Below, one piece after another: positions 7,558 to 15,527 of a stretch of DNA of 40,551 bases. Made by a program: the position numbers and the translations under genes. The notes beneath the pieces were generated by a model. The model saw only the letters and a program-made list of their open reading frames with translations. It ran no database searches and was not told the origin of the DNA. The stretch is from an uncultured Pelagibacteraceae bacterium. Its GTDB lineage: Bacteria; Pseudomonadota; Alphaproteobacteria; Pelagibacterales; Pelagibacteraceae. Every line of letters starts with the position of its first letter. Position 1 is the stretch's first letter. The stretch spans positions 1-40,551 of the forward strand of contig CACJYH010000005.1 of assembly GCA_902597695.1 (NCBI GenBank). Direction: 5' to 3'.

Positions 7558-9659
7558 TCATTCCATATTTAAGAGAAGATTTAGAAATACTCAGAGGAAA
7601 CAGTAGGGAAGATGGCTCTCCTGCTTGGTTATTGTATGATGCTTTAAGAAACAAATATTTTACTCTTGGACTGACAGCTTTTAAATTAATCAAAAACTGG
7701 AGTGGTGGGGAAGATATTAAAGTTTTTGAAAAAAAAATTAATCGTGATGGTATTGAGGCAGATAGTGATGAAATAAAAAAATTTATTGATTTCTTACAAT
7801 TAAATAATCTAATTATTCAGCCTCGAGGTCAATTTGATAATATTCTGCTGAAACAAAAAAATGCTCAAAAAAAAAATTGGTTACTATTTTTAATTCATGG
7901 TTATCTTTTTTTTAAAATACCTTTAGTAAAACCTGATGAATGGCTTGGTAGGACACTACGATATGCAAAAATACTTGGATCAAAAAAAGTTAGAAATTTA
8001 ATTTACATATTAGGTTTCATAGGGATTTGTCTGGTAATTCAACAAATTGAAAGTTTTAAAAATACATTTTTATATTTTTTTTCTTTCAAAGGACTTATGC
8101 TTTATTTAGTAACATTGGTTTTTGTAAAATCTTTACATGAACTGGGTCATGCATTTGTCTCAAAATACTTTGGTTGTCGAGTATCTTCGATCGGGATAGC
8201 TTTTCTAGTTTTTTTTCCATTTTTATATACGGATACTTCTGATGCCTGGAGACTAAGAGATCATAAAGATAGATTGTTAATTAATTTTGCAGGTATTTTA
8301 ACTGAACTTCATCTTGCATTAATCTCAACTTTTTTATGGGCTATCCTTCCAGATGGTGGTTTAAAAAGTGTTGCTTTTTTTATCGCTACTACCAGCTGGA
8401 TTTCATCATTAGCAATCAATGTTAGCCCTTTTATGAGATTTGATGGCTATTATGTTTTTTCTGATTGGCTAAAAGCCGAGAACTTACAGCCTAGATCATT
8501 TGCTCTTGCACGATGGCAATTAAGAGAAATTTTATTTGGTTTTAATCATCCACCACCTGAAGATTTAAATCCTTCAAGACGATGGACTTTTATTTCTTAC
8601 GCATGGTTAACTTGGGTTTATCGTTTTTTTATATTTTTAGGGATCGCGTTGTTAGTTTATCATTTAGCATTTAAAACTTTAGGTATTATTTTATTTGTAA
8701 TTGAGATTTATTGGTTCATTTTAAGACCTATCATTACTGAAACTAAAAACTGGTACAATCTTAAATCAGAAATTAAATTAAATTATAAAACCAAAAGACT
8801 TTTTTCAATTTTATTTGTTTTACTGGTGATCTTGTTTTTTCCATGGAAATCATCGATTAAAATTCCTGCAGTATATGTTTCTGAACAATATACAAAAATT
8901 TATTCTCCATATCCTGCTAAAGTAAAAGAAATTTTTGTATCAAAGAACCAAGAGGTTAAAAAAGGTCAGAAGTTAATTGAATTATCATCACCTGATTTGG
9001 ATTTAGAAATTAATAAAGTAAGAAGAAAAATAAAACTTACCAAAACTAAAATCAATAGACTGAGCAAGCTAGCTAACAACCTCAGTGAATATATGATACT
9101 TCAACAACAACTAATATTTCTTCAAAATGAATTAGATGGTTTGAGTAAAACAAGATCTAAATTATTACTTAAATCTCCTGTTAATGGAAAAATAAAAGAT
9201 TTTTCTAACTTATCTGTAAATCAATGGGTCAGTAATTTAGATTCCCTTGGAGGCGTAAGTAAATATGGACCTGGTTCAGTTATAGGGTATTTAACTGAAG
9301 GAGAAATTGATCGATTTAAAATTAACGAATATGCAATTTTCATCCCATCTAACGGAGAACATTCAAGAGTAAAATTAATTTCCAAGAATATAGATAGATC
9401 TGCAATTTCTATTCTTCCATATTTATCTTTATCTTCACAATTTGATGGACCCATAGCTACAAGAAATTCGACAAATGCAGAATATGAAAATAGACCAATG
9501 ACTGCTCATTATCAGGTTACTTTTTCTACAATTGATAAAAATGATTTAATCGAATGGGAAGTACCAGGTTATGTGCATATTGATGGTAATAGATATAGTC
9601 CGTTTATAAAATTATTTAAAAATGTATTTTCACTTTTTGTCAGAGAAAGTGGTTTCTAG
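7554..9659 (+). CDS. Membrane M50-type zinc metalloprotease fused to a HlyD/lipoyl-like adaptor tail
   Basis: This 701-aa protein starts at the ATG within ATGA (7554), overlapping the previous stop. Residues about 1-90 form an N-terminal domain resembling the PqqD-like region of putative peptide zinc metalloproteases. Several transmembrane helices follow. The zinc site is HELGH (195-199), and RFDGYY (about 295-300) supplies the Asp-Gly motif expected of M50 enzymes. A helix near 425-440 (LFVLLVILFFPW) leads into a lipoyl-like and coiled-coil tail (about 445-640, SPYPAKVKEIFVSKNQEVKKGQ). M50 enzymes cut within or near the membrane. Fused to an adaptor, it may process or pull the giant protein during export. 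The stop codon overlaps that of the convergent photolyase gene within CTAG. Confidence 0.82.
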   Translation: MIIPYLREDLEILRGNSREDGSPAWLLYDALRNKYFTLGLTAFKLIKNWSGGEDIKVFEKKINRDGIEADSDEIKKFIDFLQLNNLIIQPRGQFDNILLKQKNAQKKNWLLFLIHGYLFFKIPLVKPDEWLGRTLRYAKILGSKKVRNLIYILGFIGICLVIQQIESFKNTFLYFFSFKGLMLYLVTLVFVKSLHELGHAFVSKYFGCRVSSIGIAFLVFFPFLYTDTSDAWRLRDHKDRLLINFAGILTELHLALISTFLWAILPDGGLKSVAFFIATTSWISSLAINVSPFMRFDGYYVFSDWLKAENLQPRSFALARWQLREILFGFNHPPPEDLNPSRRWTFISYAWLTWVYRFFIFLGIALLVYHLAFKTLGIILFVIEIYWFILRPIITETKNWYNLKSEIKLNYKTKRLFSILFVLLVILFFPWKSSIKIPAVYVSEQYTKIYSPYPAKVKEIFVSKNQEVKKGQKLIELSSPDLDLEINKVRRKIKLTKTKINRLSKLANNLSEYMILQQQLIFLQNELDGLSKTRSKLLLKSPVNGKIKDFSNLSVNQWVSNLDSLGGVSKYGPGSVIGYLTEGEIDRFKINEYAIFIPSNGEHSRVKLISKNIDRSAISILPYLSLSSQFDGPIATRNSTNAEYENRPMTAHYQVTFSTIDKNDLIEWEVPGYVHIDGNRYSPFIKLFKNVFSLFVRESGF

Positions 9660-11077
9660 TTTTTTTTCAAGCTTTGAAAAGCTTTAAGAGCGGCAGCTCT
9701 TGCTTCTTCGTGGATGACAATTGGTTTCGGATAATTTTTCCCAATGATAGTGTTTATTGCTTCTTGATATTTCGTTTCCATTTCCCAAGGTTTGTGAATA
9801 AATTTTTGTGGGACTTTACTTAATTCAGGTATCCATTTTTTTACATATTTTCCTTCTTTATCAAATTTTTCTCCTTGAAGAATTGGATTAAATATTCTGA
9901 AATATGGTGCTGCATCAGCTCCACAACCTGCTACCCATTGCCATTGTGCAACATTATTAGCTTTGTTAAAATCAAGTAAGCAGTTTCGAAAATGTTTTTC
10001 TCCCTCAGTCCAATTAATTCTCAAATGTTTAACTAAAAAAGATCCAACCACCATTCTTATTCTATTATGCATCCATCCAGTTTCATAAAGTTCTCTCATT
10101 CCAGCATCAACTATTGGATAACCTGTCATACCTAACTTCCACGCTTTCAAAAATTTTTCATTTTTTACCCAAGGAAACTTATCAAATTCTTTTCTGTAAT
10201 TACCTTTTAGAAACTCTGGGAAATAATTTATTAAGCTATGTGAGAATTCTCTCCATCCTAATTCATTAATATATTTTCTATATCCAATTCCTTTAGATTT
10301 CATCTCTTTACACTTATTCCAAATTGTATTTACATGAATTTGTCCATGTTTTATGTAGGGTGATAATTTTGAGGTTCCTTCAATGGATGGATAGTCTCTT
10401 GCAGTTCCGTAATCTTTTATTTTATTTGCAATTAAGTTATTTAAAATCTTCTTCGAGTCGTTTTCAGATACATTCCAATAACTTTCAAATTTTTTATACC
10501 AGTTTTTTTTTGGCAGAATTTTTTTTGGTTCAATAGAATTTTTAAACAAGGAGAACGTTTTTGTTTTTTTCTTAACAACGTAATTTTTACTTGGAGGCAA
10601 GCCTAAAAATTTTTGCTCAGCATTTCTCCAAAAAGGGGTAAATACTTTAAAAGGGGTTCCATCATTTTTAGTTACTTCTTGAAATTCATTTAATATATTT
10701 CCTTTAAAATACTTAAATTCGATTTCATTTTTAATAAAAACATCTCTGATTTTTTTTCCTTTAGCAATTACATCAGGCTCATAAATTTTATTCCAATATA
10801 TTGAAACATTGTCTTTTTTTTTTATTTTAGAAAAAACCTCTAATTCATCACCTTCTAATATCTGAAGATTGATTTTATATTTCAATAGTTCTGACTGGAA
10901 TACTTCCAAAGATTTTGAAAGCCACCATTTTTGTGCTTCTCTTTTATTATCAAAGTCAGCTTTGTTGTAGATATATAGGGCAGCTACATTTTCGTGATTT
11001 TGCGTAGCATAAGCAAGAGCAGGGTTATGCTCAATTCTAAAATCTTCTCTGATCCATGTAATGGCGTTTTTTGTCAT
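9656..11077 (-). CDS. phr: Deoxyribodipyrimidine photolyase (CPD photolyase)
   Basis: This 473-aa protein has full family length. The N-terminal alpha/beta antenna domain begins TWIREDFRIEHNPAL. The C-terminal FAD domain carries the family hallmarks INELGWREFSH, FPWVKNEKFLKAWKLG, TGYPIVDAGMREL, GWMHNRIRM and NVAQWQWVAGCGADAAPYF. It uses near-UV/blue light absorbed by FADH- and an antenna pigment to split cyclobutane pyrimidine dimers, fitting a surface-ocean cell. It is the last gene of a - strand run (glutamine-synthetase-like, dpaL, phr), 7 bases after dpaL, and converges on the M50 gene with overlapping stop codons. CPD specificity, rather than cryptochrome or (6-4) type, is inferred from overall similarity. 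Confidence 0.93.
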   Translation of the reverse strand: MTKNAITWIREDFRIEHNPALAYATQNHENVAALYIYNKADFDNKREAQKWWLSKSLEVFQSELLKYKINLQILEGDELEVFSKIKKKDNVSIYWNKIYEPDVIAKGKKIRDVFIKNEIEFKYFKGNILNEFQEVTKNDGTPFKVFTPFWRNAEQKFLGLPPSKNYVVKKKTKTFSLFKNSIEPKKILPKKNWYKKFESYWNVSENDSKKILNNLIANKIKDYGTARDYPSIEGTSKLSPYIKHGQIHVNTIWNKCKEMKSKGIGYRKYINELGWREFSHSLINYFPEFLKGNYRKEFDKFPWVKNEKFLKAWKLGMTGYPIVDAGMRELYETGWMHNRIRMVVGSFLVKHLRINWTEGEKHFRNCLLDFNKANNVAQWQWVAGCGADAAPYFRIFNPILQGEKFDKEGKYVKKWIPELSKVPQKFIHKPWEMETKYQEAINTIIGKNYPKPIVIHEEARAAALKAFQSLKKN

Positions 11078-11084
11078 AGAAATT

Positions 11085-12197
11085 CTATTTTCTACCTTTA
11101 GATAGCAGTTGTTTGTAAAGTTTTACATCTGCATTTCCTTCGCATCCTATGACTAGAATATTTGAGCTTTCATTAAGATTAAGGAATTTTTTAGCTCTAA
11201 TATTATTACATATTCCGATCAAAGCAATAACGCCTGGAGCTGCGCATTCACCACCTGTAATAGAAATCTTGCTAAACTTTTTATCTTTTAGGCCAGCTAT
11301 AGTTTTTGCAATATTTTTATCTGAGATCGATACACAACAATCGCTGGCTCTTTTTAATATTTGCCATGGTACCAAAGACATCTCATTACACGACATTCCA
11401 CCCATAATGCTCTCTTTTTTAATTCTAATCTTTTTAAGTCTATTGCTTTTAATACTTTGAAGCACACAATCAGCTTGATCAGGTTCGACGATTATAATTT
11501 TAGGTATTCTTTTAAAATATTTTGCAACACCAGCTACTACACCTGCAGCTAAACCGCCAACACCTGCTTGTAAAAATATATGAGTTATATACTGATTAGT
11601 TTGTTTGGAGATTTCTTTAATCATGATTGAATATCCCGCCATTGTAAGTTGAGGAACATACTTATAATTTATTGTTGATACATCCTGCACAATTTTCCAA
11701 TTATTTTTTTTTGATTGTTTTTGACATTCTTTTAGGGAGTTTTCATAATCTCCCTTAACTCTTATAACTTCAGCACCAAATTTTTTAATTTCACTTACTC
11801 TTGTTTCACTCACATATTGGCTTACAAATATTTTACATTTTAATTTTAATCTTTGCGCTCCCCACGCAACCGATCTACCATGATTACCTGCAGTTGCAGA
11901 GGAAATTGTAATATTTTTTTTTCCTTTAGATATTTTTTCTACTGCATAAGCGCCACCAAGGGCTTTGAAAGACTTTAAATGAAACCTTTTAGACTCATCT
12001 TTGTAAAAAATATTATTGAGTTTTAAATTTTTTTGAAGTTTATTGAGTCTTAAAAGGGGAGTGGCTCTATAGCTTCTCCAGCTAGAAATTGAATTAAAAG
12101 CATTGGAAAGCATAGTTGAAGGTAAATATTTAAGGACATAATTTCTTTTGAATTTAAAATTGTCGTTGATTAAAAATTTCGTTAGCTTCCAATTCAC
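11085..12197 (-). CDS. dpaL: Diaminopropionate ammonia-lyase-like PLP enzyme (fold type II)
   Basis: This 370-aa protein starts at GTG, one base after the preceding TAA. N-terminal VLKYLPSTMLSN and YRATPLLRLNKL match diaminopropionate ammonia-lyases. The PLP lysine is probably K78 in LKSFKALGGAYAV. SATAGNHGRSVAW is the phosphate/substrate loop, IVQDVS holds a conserved Asp, and AGVGGLAAGV is the glycine-rich PLP phosphate site. The family turns 2,3-diaminopropionate into pyruvate and two ammonia. The protein is about 30 residues shorter than the roughly 400-aa bacterial enzymes, but all core motifs are present. It may release nitrogen from an amino-acid side product of the same operon. A threonine/serine dehydratase role is the main alternative. 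Confidence 0.8.
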   Translation of the reverse strand: MNWKLTKFLINDNFKFKRNYVLKYLPSTMLSNAFNSISSWRSYRATPLLRLNKLQKNLKLNNIFYKDESKRFHLKSFKALGGAYAVEKISKGKKNITISSATAGNHGRSVAWGAQRLKLKCKIFVSQYVSETRVSEIKKFGAEVIRVKGDYENSLKECQKQSKKNNWKIVQDVSTINYKYVPQLTMAGYSIMIKEISKQTNQYITHIFLQAGVGGLAAGVVAGVAKYFKRIPKIIIVEPDQADCVLQSIKSNRLKKIRIKKESIMGGMSCNEMSLVPWQILKRASDCCVSISDKNIAKTIAGLKDKKFSKISITGGECAAPGVIALIGICNNIRAKKFLNLNESSNILVIGCEGNADVKLYKQLLSKGRK

Positions 12198-12198
12198 T

Positions 12199-13524
12199 TT
12201 AGCAATCTAAAGTATTTTGACTTTCCCATTTAGTGACGGGCTTTGACTTATTAAATTTTTCTTTCCTGTTAAATTCTTTAATCTCCGAACTTCTTAGCTT
12301 AACAAAGCTGTTAATCGTATCTTTGCCAAAACTTTTATTCATTTCCTTATTATTTTTTAATTGTGCTAGTGATTGCTTCAATTCATTTGGAAGTTTTGGA
12401 AGGTTAGGATATTTTTTATAGTCCGTATACATATTACAATGCAAAGGTTTTCCTGGATTAATCTTATTTTTTAAACCATGTAATCCGGCAGCTAAAACAC
12501 CAGCTTGTAATAAATATGGATTTGCAGACCCATCCATTAATCTCAATTCAAACCTACCAGGATCAGGAATTCTTATCATGTGAGTTCTGTTATTTCCCGT
12601 GTAAGAAATACTACTTGGAGACCATGACGCCCCTGATTTTGTTGGTGGGGCATTTATTCTTCTATAGCTATTGATTGTTGGATTAAAGAAAGCAGATAAC
12701 GAAGAGGCATTCTTGATCACTCCTCCTAAAAAATTATATGCCATTTTACTTAAACCAAGTTTATCTTTTGGATCTAAAAATTTATTTTTCTTACCCTGCC
12801 AAACAGAAATATGCGCATGACAACCATTGCCAGTTAAATTTTGAAAAGGTTTAGGCATAAATGTTGCTCTCAGTCCATGTTTTTCAGCAATTGTTTTTAC
12901 CATATACTTAAAGAAAGTATGTCTATCAGCTGTTGTTAAACAATCTGAATAATCCCAATTCATTTCAAATTGACCATTAGCATCCTCATGATCGTTTTGA
13001 TAAGGACCCCATCCCATTTCTATCATGCAATCGCAAATTTCTTTGATAAGCTCATATCTTCTCATTAACGCAGATTGATCGTAACAAGGTTTTGATTGCG
13101 TATCTCTTGGATCTGCAATGGATTTTCCGTCCTCTGAAATTAAAAAATATTCACACTCCACACCAGATTTCATCGTTAAACCACGTTTTGCAAGTTCTTT
13201 AATTTGTTTCTTGAGCATTACTCTAGGTGAAGCCTCAACAGGTTTCCCATTCATCCAAAGATCTGATGCTAACCAACCAACTTCCTTATTCCATGGTAAT
13301 TGAATTAAACTATCTGGGTCAGGGATACCAAACATATCAGAGTCTGCTGGTGTCATGTCAAGCCATGCAGCAAAACCAGCAAAACCTGCACCCGCTGTTT
13401 GCATTTCTTTTATTGCATTAGCTGGAACTAATTTTGATCTTAAAACTCCAAATAGATCTACAAAACTGATTAAAAAATATTTTATCTTTTTTTGTTTAGC
13501 GATTTTGAACAAATTTTTTGCCAT
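12199..13524 (-). CDS. gmaS: Glutamine synthetase family ligase, GmaS-like (gamma-glutamylmethylamide synthetase candidate)
   Basis: This 441-aa protein is close to the roughly 435-445 aa of characterised gamma-glutamylmethylamide synthetases. Family motifs are VDLFGVLRSKLVP, TGAGFAGFAAW-type sequence, metal-site glutamates in GVECEYF and NDHEDANGQFEMNW, the GNGCHAHISVW histidine, INSYRR, and the substrate arginines in GNNRTHMIRIPDPGRFELR. The expected reaction joins methylamine to glutamate with ATP, giving gamma-glutamylmethylamide. It is the second such ligase in the window; the other (19156-20625) sits directly with glxBCD. By length and sequence this one looks more GmaS-like; by neighbours the other one does. 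It lies 17 bases after a small membrane-protein gene and 1 base before dpaL. The amine substrate cannot be fixed from sequence alone. Confidence 0.72.
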   Translation of the reverse strand: MAKNLFKIAKQKKIKYFLISFVDLFGVLRSKLVPANAIKEMQTAGAGFAGFAAWLDMTPADSDMFGIPDPDSLIQLPWNKEVGWLASDLWMNGKPVEASPRVMLKKQIKELAKRGLTMKSGVECEYFLISEDGKSIADPRDTQSKPCYDQSALMRRYELIKEICDCMIEMGWGPYQNDHEDANGQFEMNWDYSDCLTTADRHTFFKYMVKTIAEKHGLRATFMPKPFQNLTGNGCHAHISVWQGKKNKFLDPKDKLGLSKMAYNFLGGVIKNASSLSAFFNPTINSYRRINAPPTKSGASWSPSSISYTGNNRTHMIRIPDPGRFELRLMDGSANPYLLQAGVLAAGLHGLKNKINPGKPLHCNMYTDYKKYPNLPKLPNELKQSLAQLKNNKEMNKSFGKDTINSFVKLRSSEIKEFNRKEKFNKSKPVTKWESQNTLDC

Positions 13525-13541
13525 AGATTAGGGTAACATAG

Positions 13542-13697
13542 TTATTTAAAAAAAGAAAAAATTGTTTCTTTATAATAAACCAGATTTACAACTATAATTA
13601 TTATGACCGCAAGTATAACTCCGTATTTAGCTTTTGGGAAAGCTACGCCACGCATCTTTCTTGGTCTCAGTTCTTCATTATTATTCTCGTCAGACAT
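13542..13697 (-). CDS. Small single-pass membrane protein (51 aa)
   Basis: I chose the ATG at 13697 (MSDENNNEELRPRKMRG); a longer in-frame reading to 13745 would run back through the terminator-like hairpin. The protein has a charged cytoplasmic N-terminus and one transmembrane helix (YGVILAVIIIIVVNLVYY). The function is not recognised. It begins just downstream of the hairpin at 13711-13743 and lies 17 bases before the GmaS-like gene, so it probably shares its transcript. No good Shine-Dalgarno sequence precedes it. Confidence 0.6.
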   Translation of the reverse strand: MSDENNNEELRPRKMRGVAFPKAKYGVILAVIIIIVVNLVYYKETIFSFFK

Positions 13698-13710
13698 TAT
13701 GATTTTTAGA

Positions 13711-13743
13711 TTAAAAAGGGCGCTACAAAGAAATGTAGCGCCC
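13711..13743 (-). terminator. Intrinsic terminator-like hairpin after amt and the 76-aa gene
   Basis: A perfect 10-bp stem (GGGCGCTACA / TGTAGCGCCC at 13718-13727 and 13734-13743) encloses a 6-base loop. Read on the - strand it is followed by TTTTTAA. It sits 15 bases after the 76-aa gene and 14 bases before the start of the next small gene, so it can act as a terminator or as an attenuator for the downstream genes. Confidence 0.8.
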
Positions 13744-13758
13744 AAATTTTACTTTATA

Positions 13759-13989
13759 TTACCAATCAGTAATATTGCTTTTGTGGTCGTTTGCACCATG
13801 TCTTTTTCTCGCCAATCTTTCCAGTTCCTCACTTTCAGATTTTGAAGTTAAGACGTGCCAACCTATCCACACGATAATAGCAAGTATTACCAATAAGCCT
13901 TCACTAGATCCAGCACCAGGATAAACAGCACCTGCAACTTGATCTGCAGGTTTATTTAGGTGATCAATCCAGTTTGTAACTGTTGCCAT
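13759..13989 (-). CDS. Small membrane protein (76 aa) paired with the Amt transporter
   Basis: The protein has one hydrophobic segment (about 31-49, GLLVILAIIVWIGWHVLTS), flanked by a short N-terminal part and a charged tail with ERLARKRHG. It begins 11 bases after amt. Its start is set by a full consensus ribosome site (AGGAGG at 13995-14000, five bases before ATG), unusually strong for this window, so high expression is likely. It is not recognised as a known family. Position suggests an accessory or stabilising subunit of the transporter, which is inference only. Confidence 0.7.
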   Translation of the reverse strand: MATVTNWIDHLNKPADQVAGAVYPGAGSSEGLLVILAIIVWIGWHVLTSKSESEELERLARKRHGANDHKSNITDW

Positions 13990-14000
13990 ATTTTCCTCCT

Positions 14001-15401
14001 TTACCTGGTTGCGGTCGCGACTGCTTTTTCATCTGACTTAGCAGTCTCCATTATTTCATAGTCTAGTCCGGCTATTTCAACTTCACGCGGAATTCTAAGT
14101 TTACCCATTCCGTGTAAAACTTTAGCTATGATGTAGCCTGGAATTAGTCCAAGAACAAAAAACATTATTATTGCTCCTAAGAACATTCCTAGAGGATTTA
14201 TTGAAGCATAAGTTGTTCCGTCCCACATAGCTCCAACACTATAACCAGATGATGGATAACCATTTAGAACAAAACCACATATAACTAAACCAATAAATCC
14301 TGCATAACCATGAACTGCTACTGCACCTACTGCATCATCAATTTTGAACTTACGTTCAACCCAATAATGAAGTTTGTACGAAATAACAACACCGATCATA
14401 CCTATGATCATTGATTGTATTGGATGATATAAATCATTTCCAGCCGAAGCACAGATGATACCCGCTAGTCCACTAGAGTACGTCCAGAAAGGATCACCTT
14501 TAGCAATCCAGTATCCAGCTAATAAGCCTCCTGATAATGACATCAGAAAGTTAAAAGTAATACCACTTAGTGTAGTCGGAGTTACATATATGTTTGTAGC
14601 TGTCCAGTATGAAATACCTTCCATACCATACTCAGGTCCAAGATCAAATATCGGTATATTACATGCCGCATAGAATCCCCAGAAACCAGTATAAATCAGA
14701 AATAATCCAATTGTTACTAGCCAAGGATTTCTTGGTCCTATATTTCTTGGTTCACCACTTGATGAGAATTTTCCAATTCTAGGTCCTAAAACCATTAGAA
14801 CTCCAAGAGCAAATCCACCCGCAATTGCATGAATTACTCCTGATGCATATGCATCGTGGTATCCTAAAATTTTAAGCATCCAACCATCAAAATGCCATCC
14901 CCAAGCAGCATCGATTGTCCAGAAAACCGAGCCAATTGCTATTGCTAAAATACCAAAAGCAAAAGTGGTTATTCTTTCAATAATCGCTCCTGAAACGATA
15001 GATGCAGCAGTCCAAGAAAATAATAAAAAAGCTGCCCAGAAAACACCATTGATGTGATCTCCAAGGTTCACTGCCATTATACTACTTGTTGCCACCTGAA
15101 ATTTTGCACTAAACAAACTATCATCAGTGATTAAAGCTGTACTTTCGTTCATTATTGAAGGTGCTATCCCAGGTCCTGTTGGGAAAGCCCAGTAAATCCA
15201 CCAACCAAATAAAAACCAAGTTACTGTTACTAGAGGTATCAGCATCGTGTTTTTCATAAGAGTATGTTGATGGTGTTTGTATCGAGAAGCTCCGACTTCA
15301 TACATACAGAAACCGACGTGAATTAAAAACATCAGCACTACTGTTATCCAGTAGTAAAATTCTGTAAATATAGTAGTAAGAGCACCTAACTGATCAGTCA
15401 T
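14001..15401 (-). CDS. amt: Ammonium/methylammonium transporter (Amt family)
   Basis: I chose the ATG at 15401 (MTDQLGALTTIF), which has GGAGAG a few bases upstream; an in-frame ATG at 15428 lacks a ribosome site. The 466-aa protein has about eleven transmembrane helices. The pore histidines are probably those in GVIHAIAGGFALG and VGAVAVHGYAGFIGL, with family blocks FLLFSWTAASIVSGAIIERI and PLGMFLGAI. It moves ammonium (or methylammonium) across the inner membrane. It stands between the glxBCD operon and a GmaS-like ligase, fitting capture or recapture of nitrogen from methylated amines. No glnK/PII gene is adjacent, unlike most bacterial amt loci. The sequence looks divergent from textbook AmtB, so its preferred substrate is uncertain. 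Confidence 0.9.
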   Translation of the reverse strand: MTDQLGALTTIFTEFYYWITVVLMFLIHVGFCMYEVGASRYKHHQHTLMKNTMLIPLVTVTWFLFGWWIYWAFPTGPGIAPSIMNESTALITDDSLFSAKFQVATSSIMAVNLGDHINGVFWAAFLLFSWTAASIVSGAIIERITTFAFGILAIAIGSVFWTIDAAWGWHFDGWMLKILGYHDAYASGVIHAIAGGFALGVLMVLGPRIGKFSSSGEPRNIGPRNPWLVTIGLFLIYTGFWGFYAACNIPIFDLGPEYGMEGISYWTATNIYVTPTTLSGITFNFLMSLSGGLLAGYWIAKGDPFWTYSSGLAGIICASAGNDLYHPIQSMIIGMIGVVISYKLHYWVERKFKIDDAVGAVAVHGYAGFIGLVICGFVLNGYPSSGYSVGAMWDGTTYASINPLGMFLGAIIMFFVLGLIPGYIIAKVLHGMGKLRIPREVEIAGLDYEIMETAKSDEKAVATATR

Positions 15402-15470
15402 ATTCTCTCTCCATATTAGTTTTTTCAAAAGCCTATTAAATTTTAAGATATGTTACAAATGAAACAGAGC

Positions 15471-15498
15471 TTAAAAACCTTACATATGTGTAAGGTTT
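15471..15498 (-). terminator. Hairpin between the glxBCD operon and amt, probable terminator
   Basis: A perfect 10-bp inverted repeat, AAACCTTACA (15475-15484) and TGTAAGGTTT (15489-15498), encloses TATG. On the - strand the right arm runs into TTTTTAA, giving a short U-tract. It lies about 30 bases after the 132-aa gene and 74 bases before the amt start. Termination of the glx transcript or control of amt read-through both fit. Confidence 0.6.
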
Positions 15499-15527
15499 AA
15501 AAAAAAAATCAACTTAAGATTGAGAAC

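Noticed and set aside
13698..13745. Longer 67-aa form of the small membrane protein starting at 13745
   Set aside because: The extra codons lie within the terminator hairpin and its U-tract; the ATG at 13697 gives a normal charged N-terminus.
15402..15527. Riboswitch in the amt leader
   Set aside because: Only one simple hairpin is visible; no conserved multi-helix aptamer such as a glycine or SAM type could be recognised.
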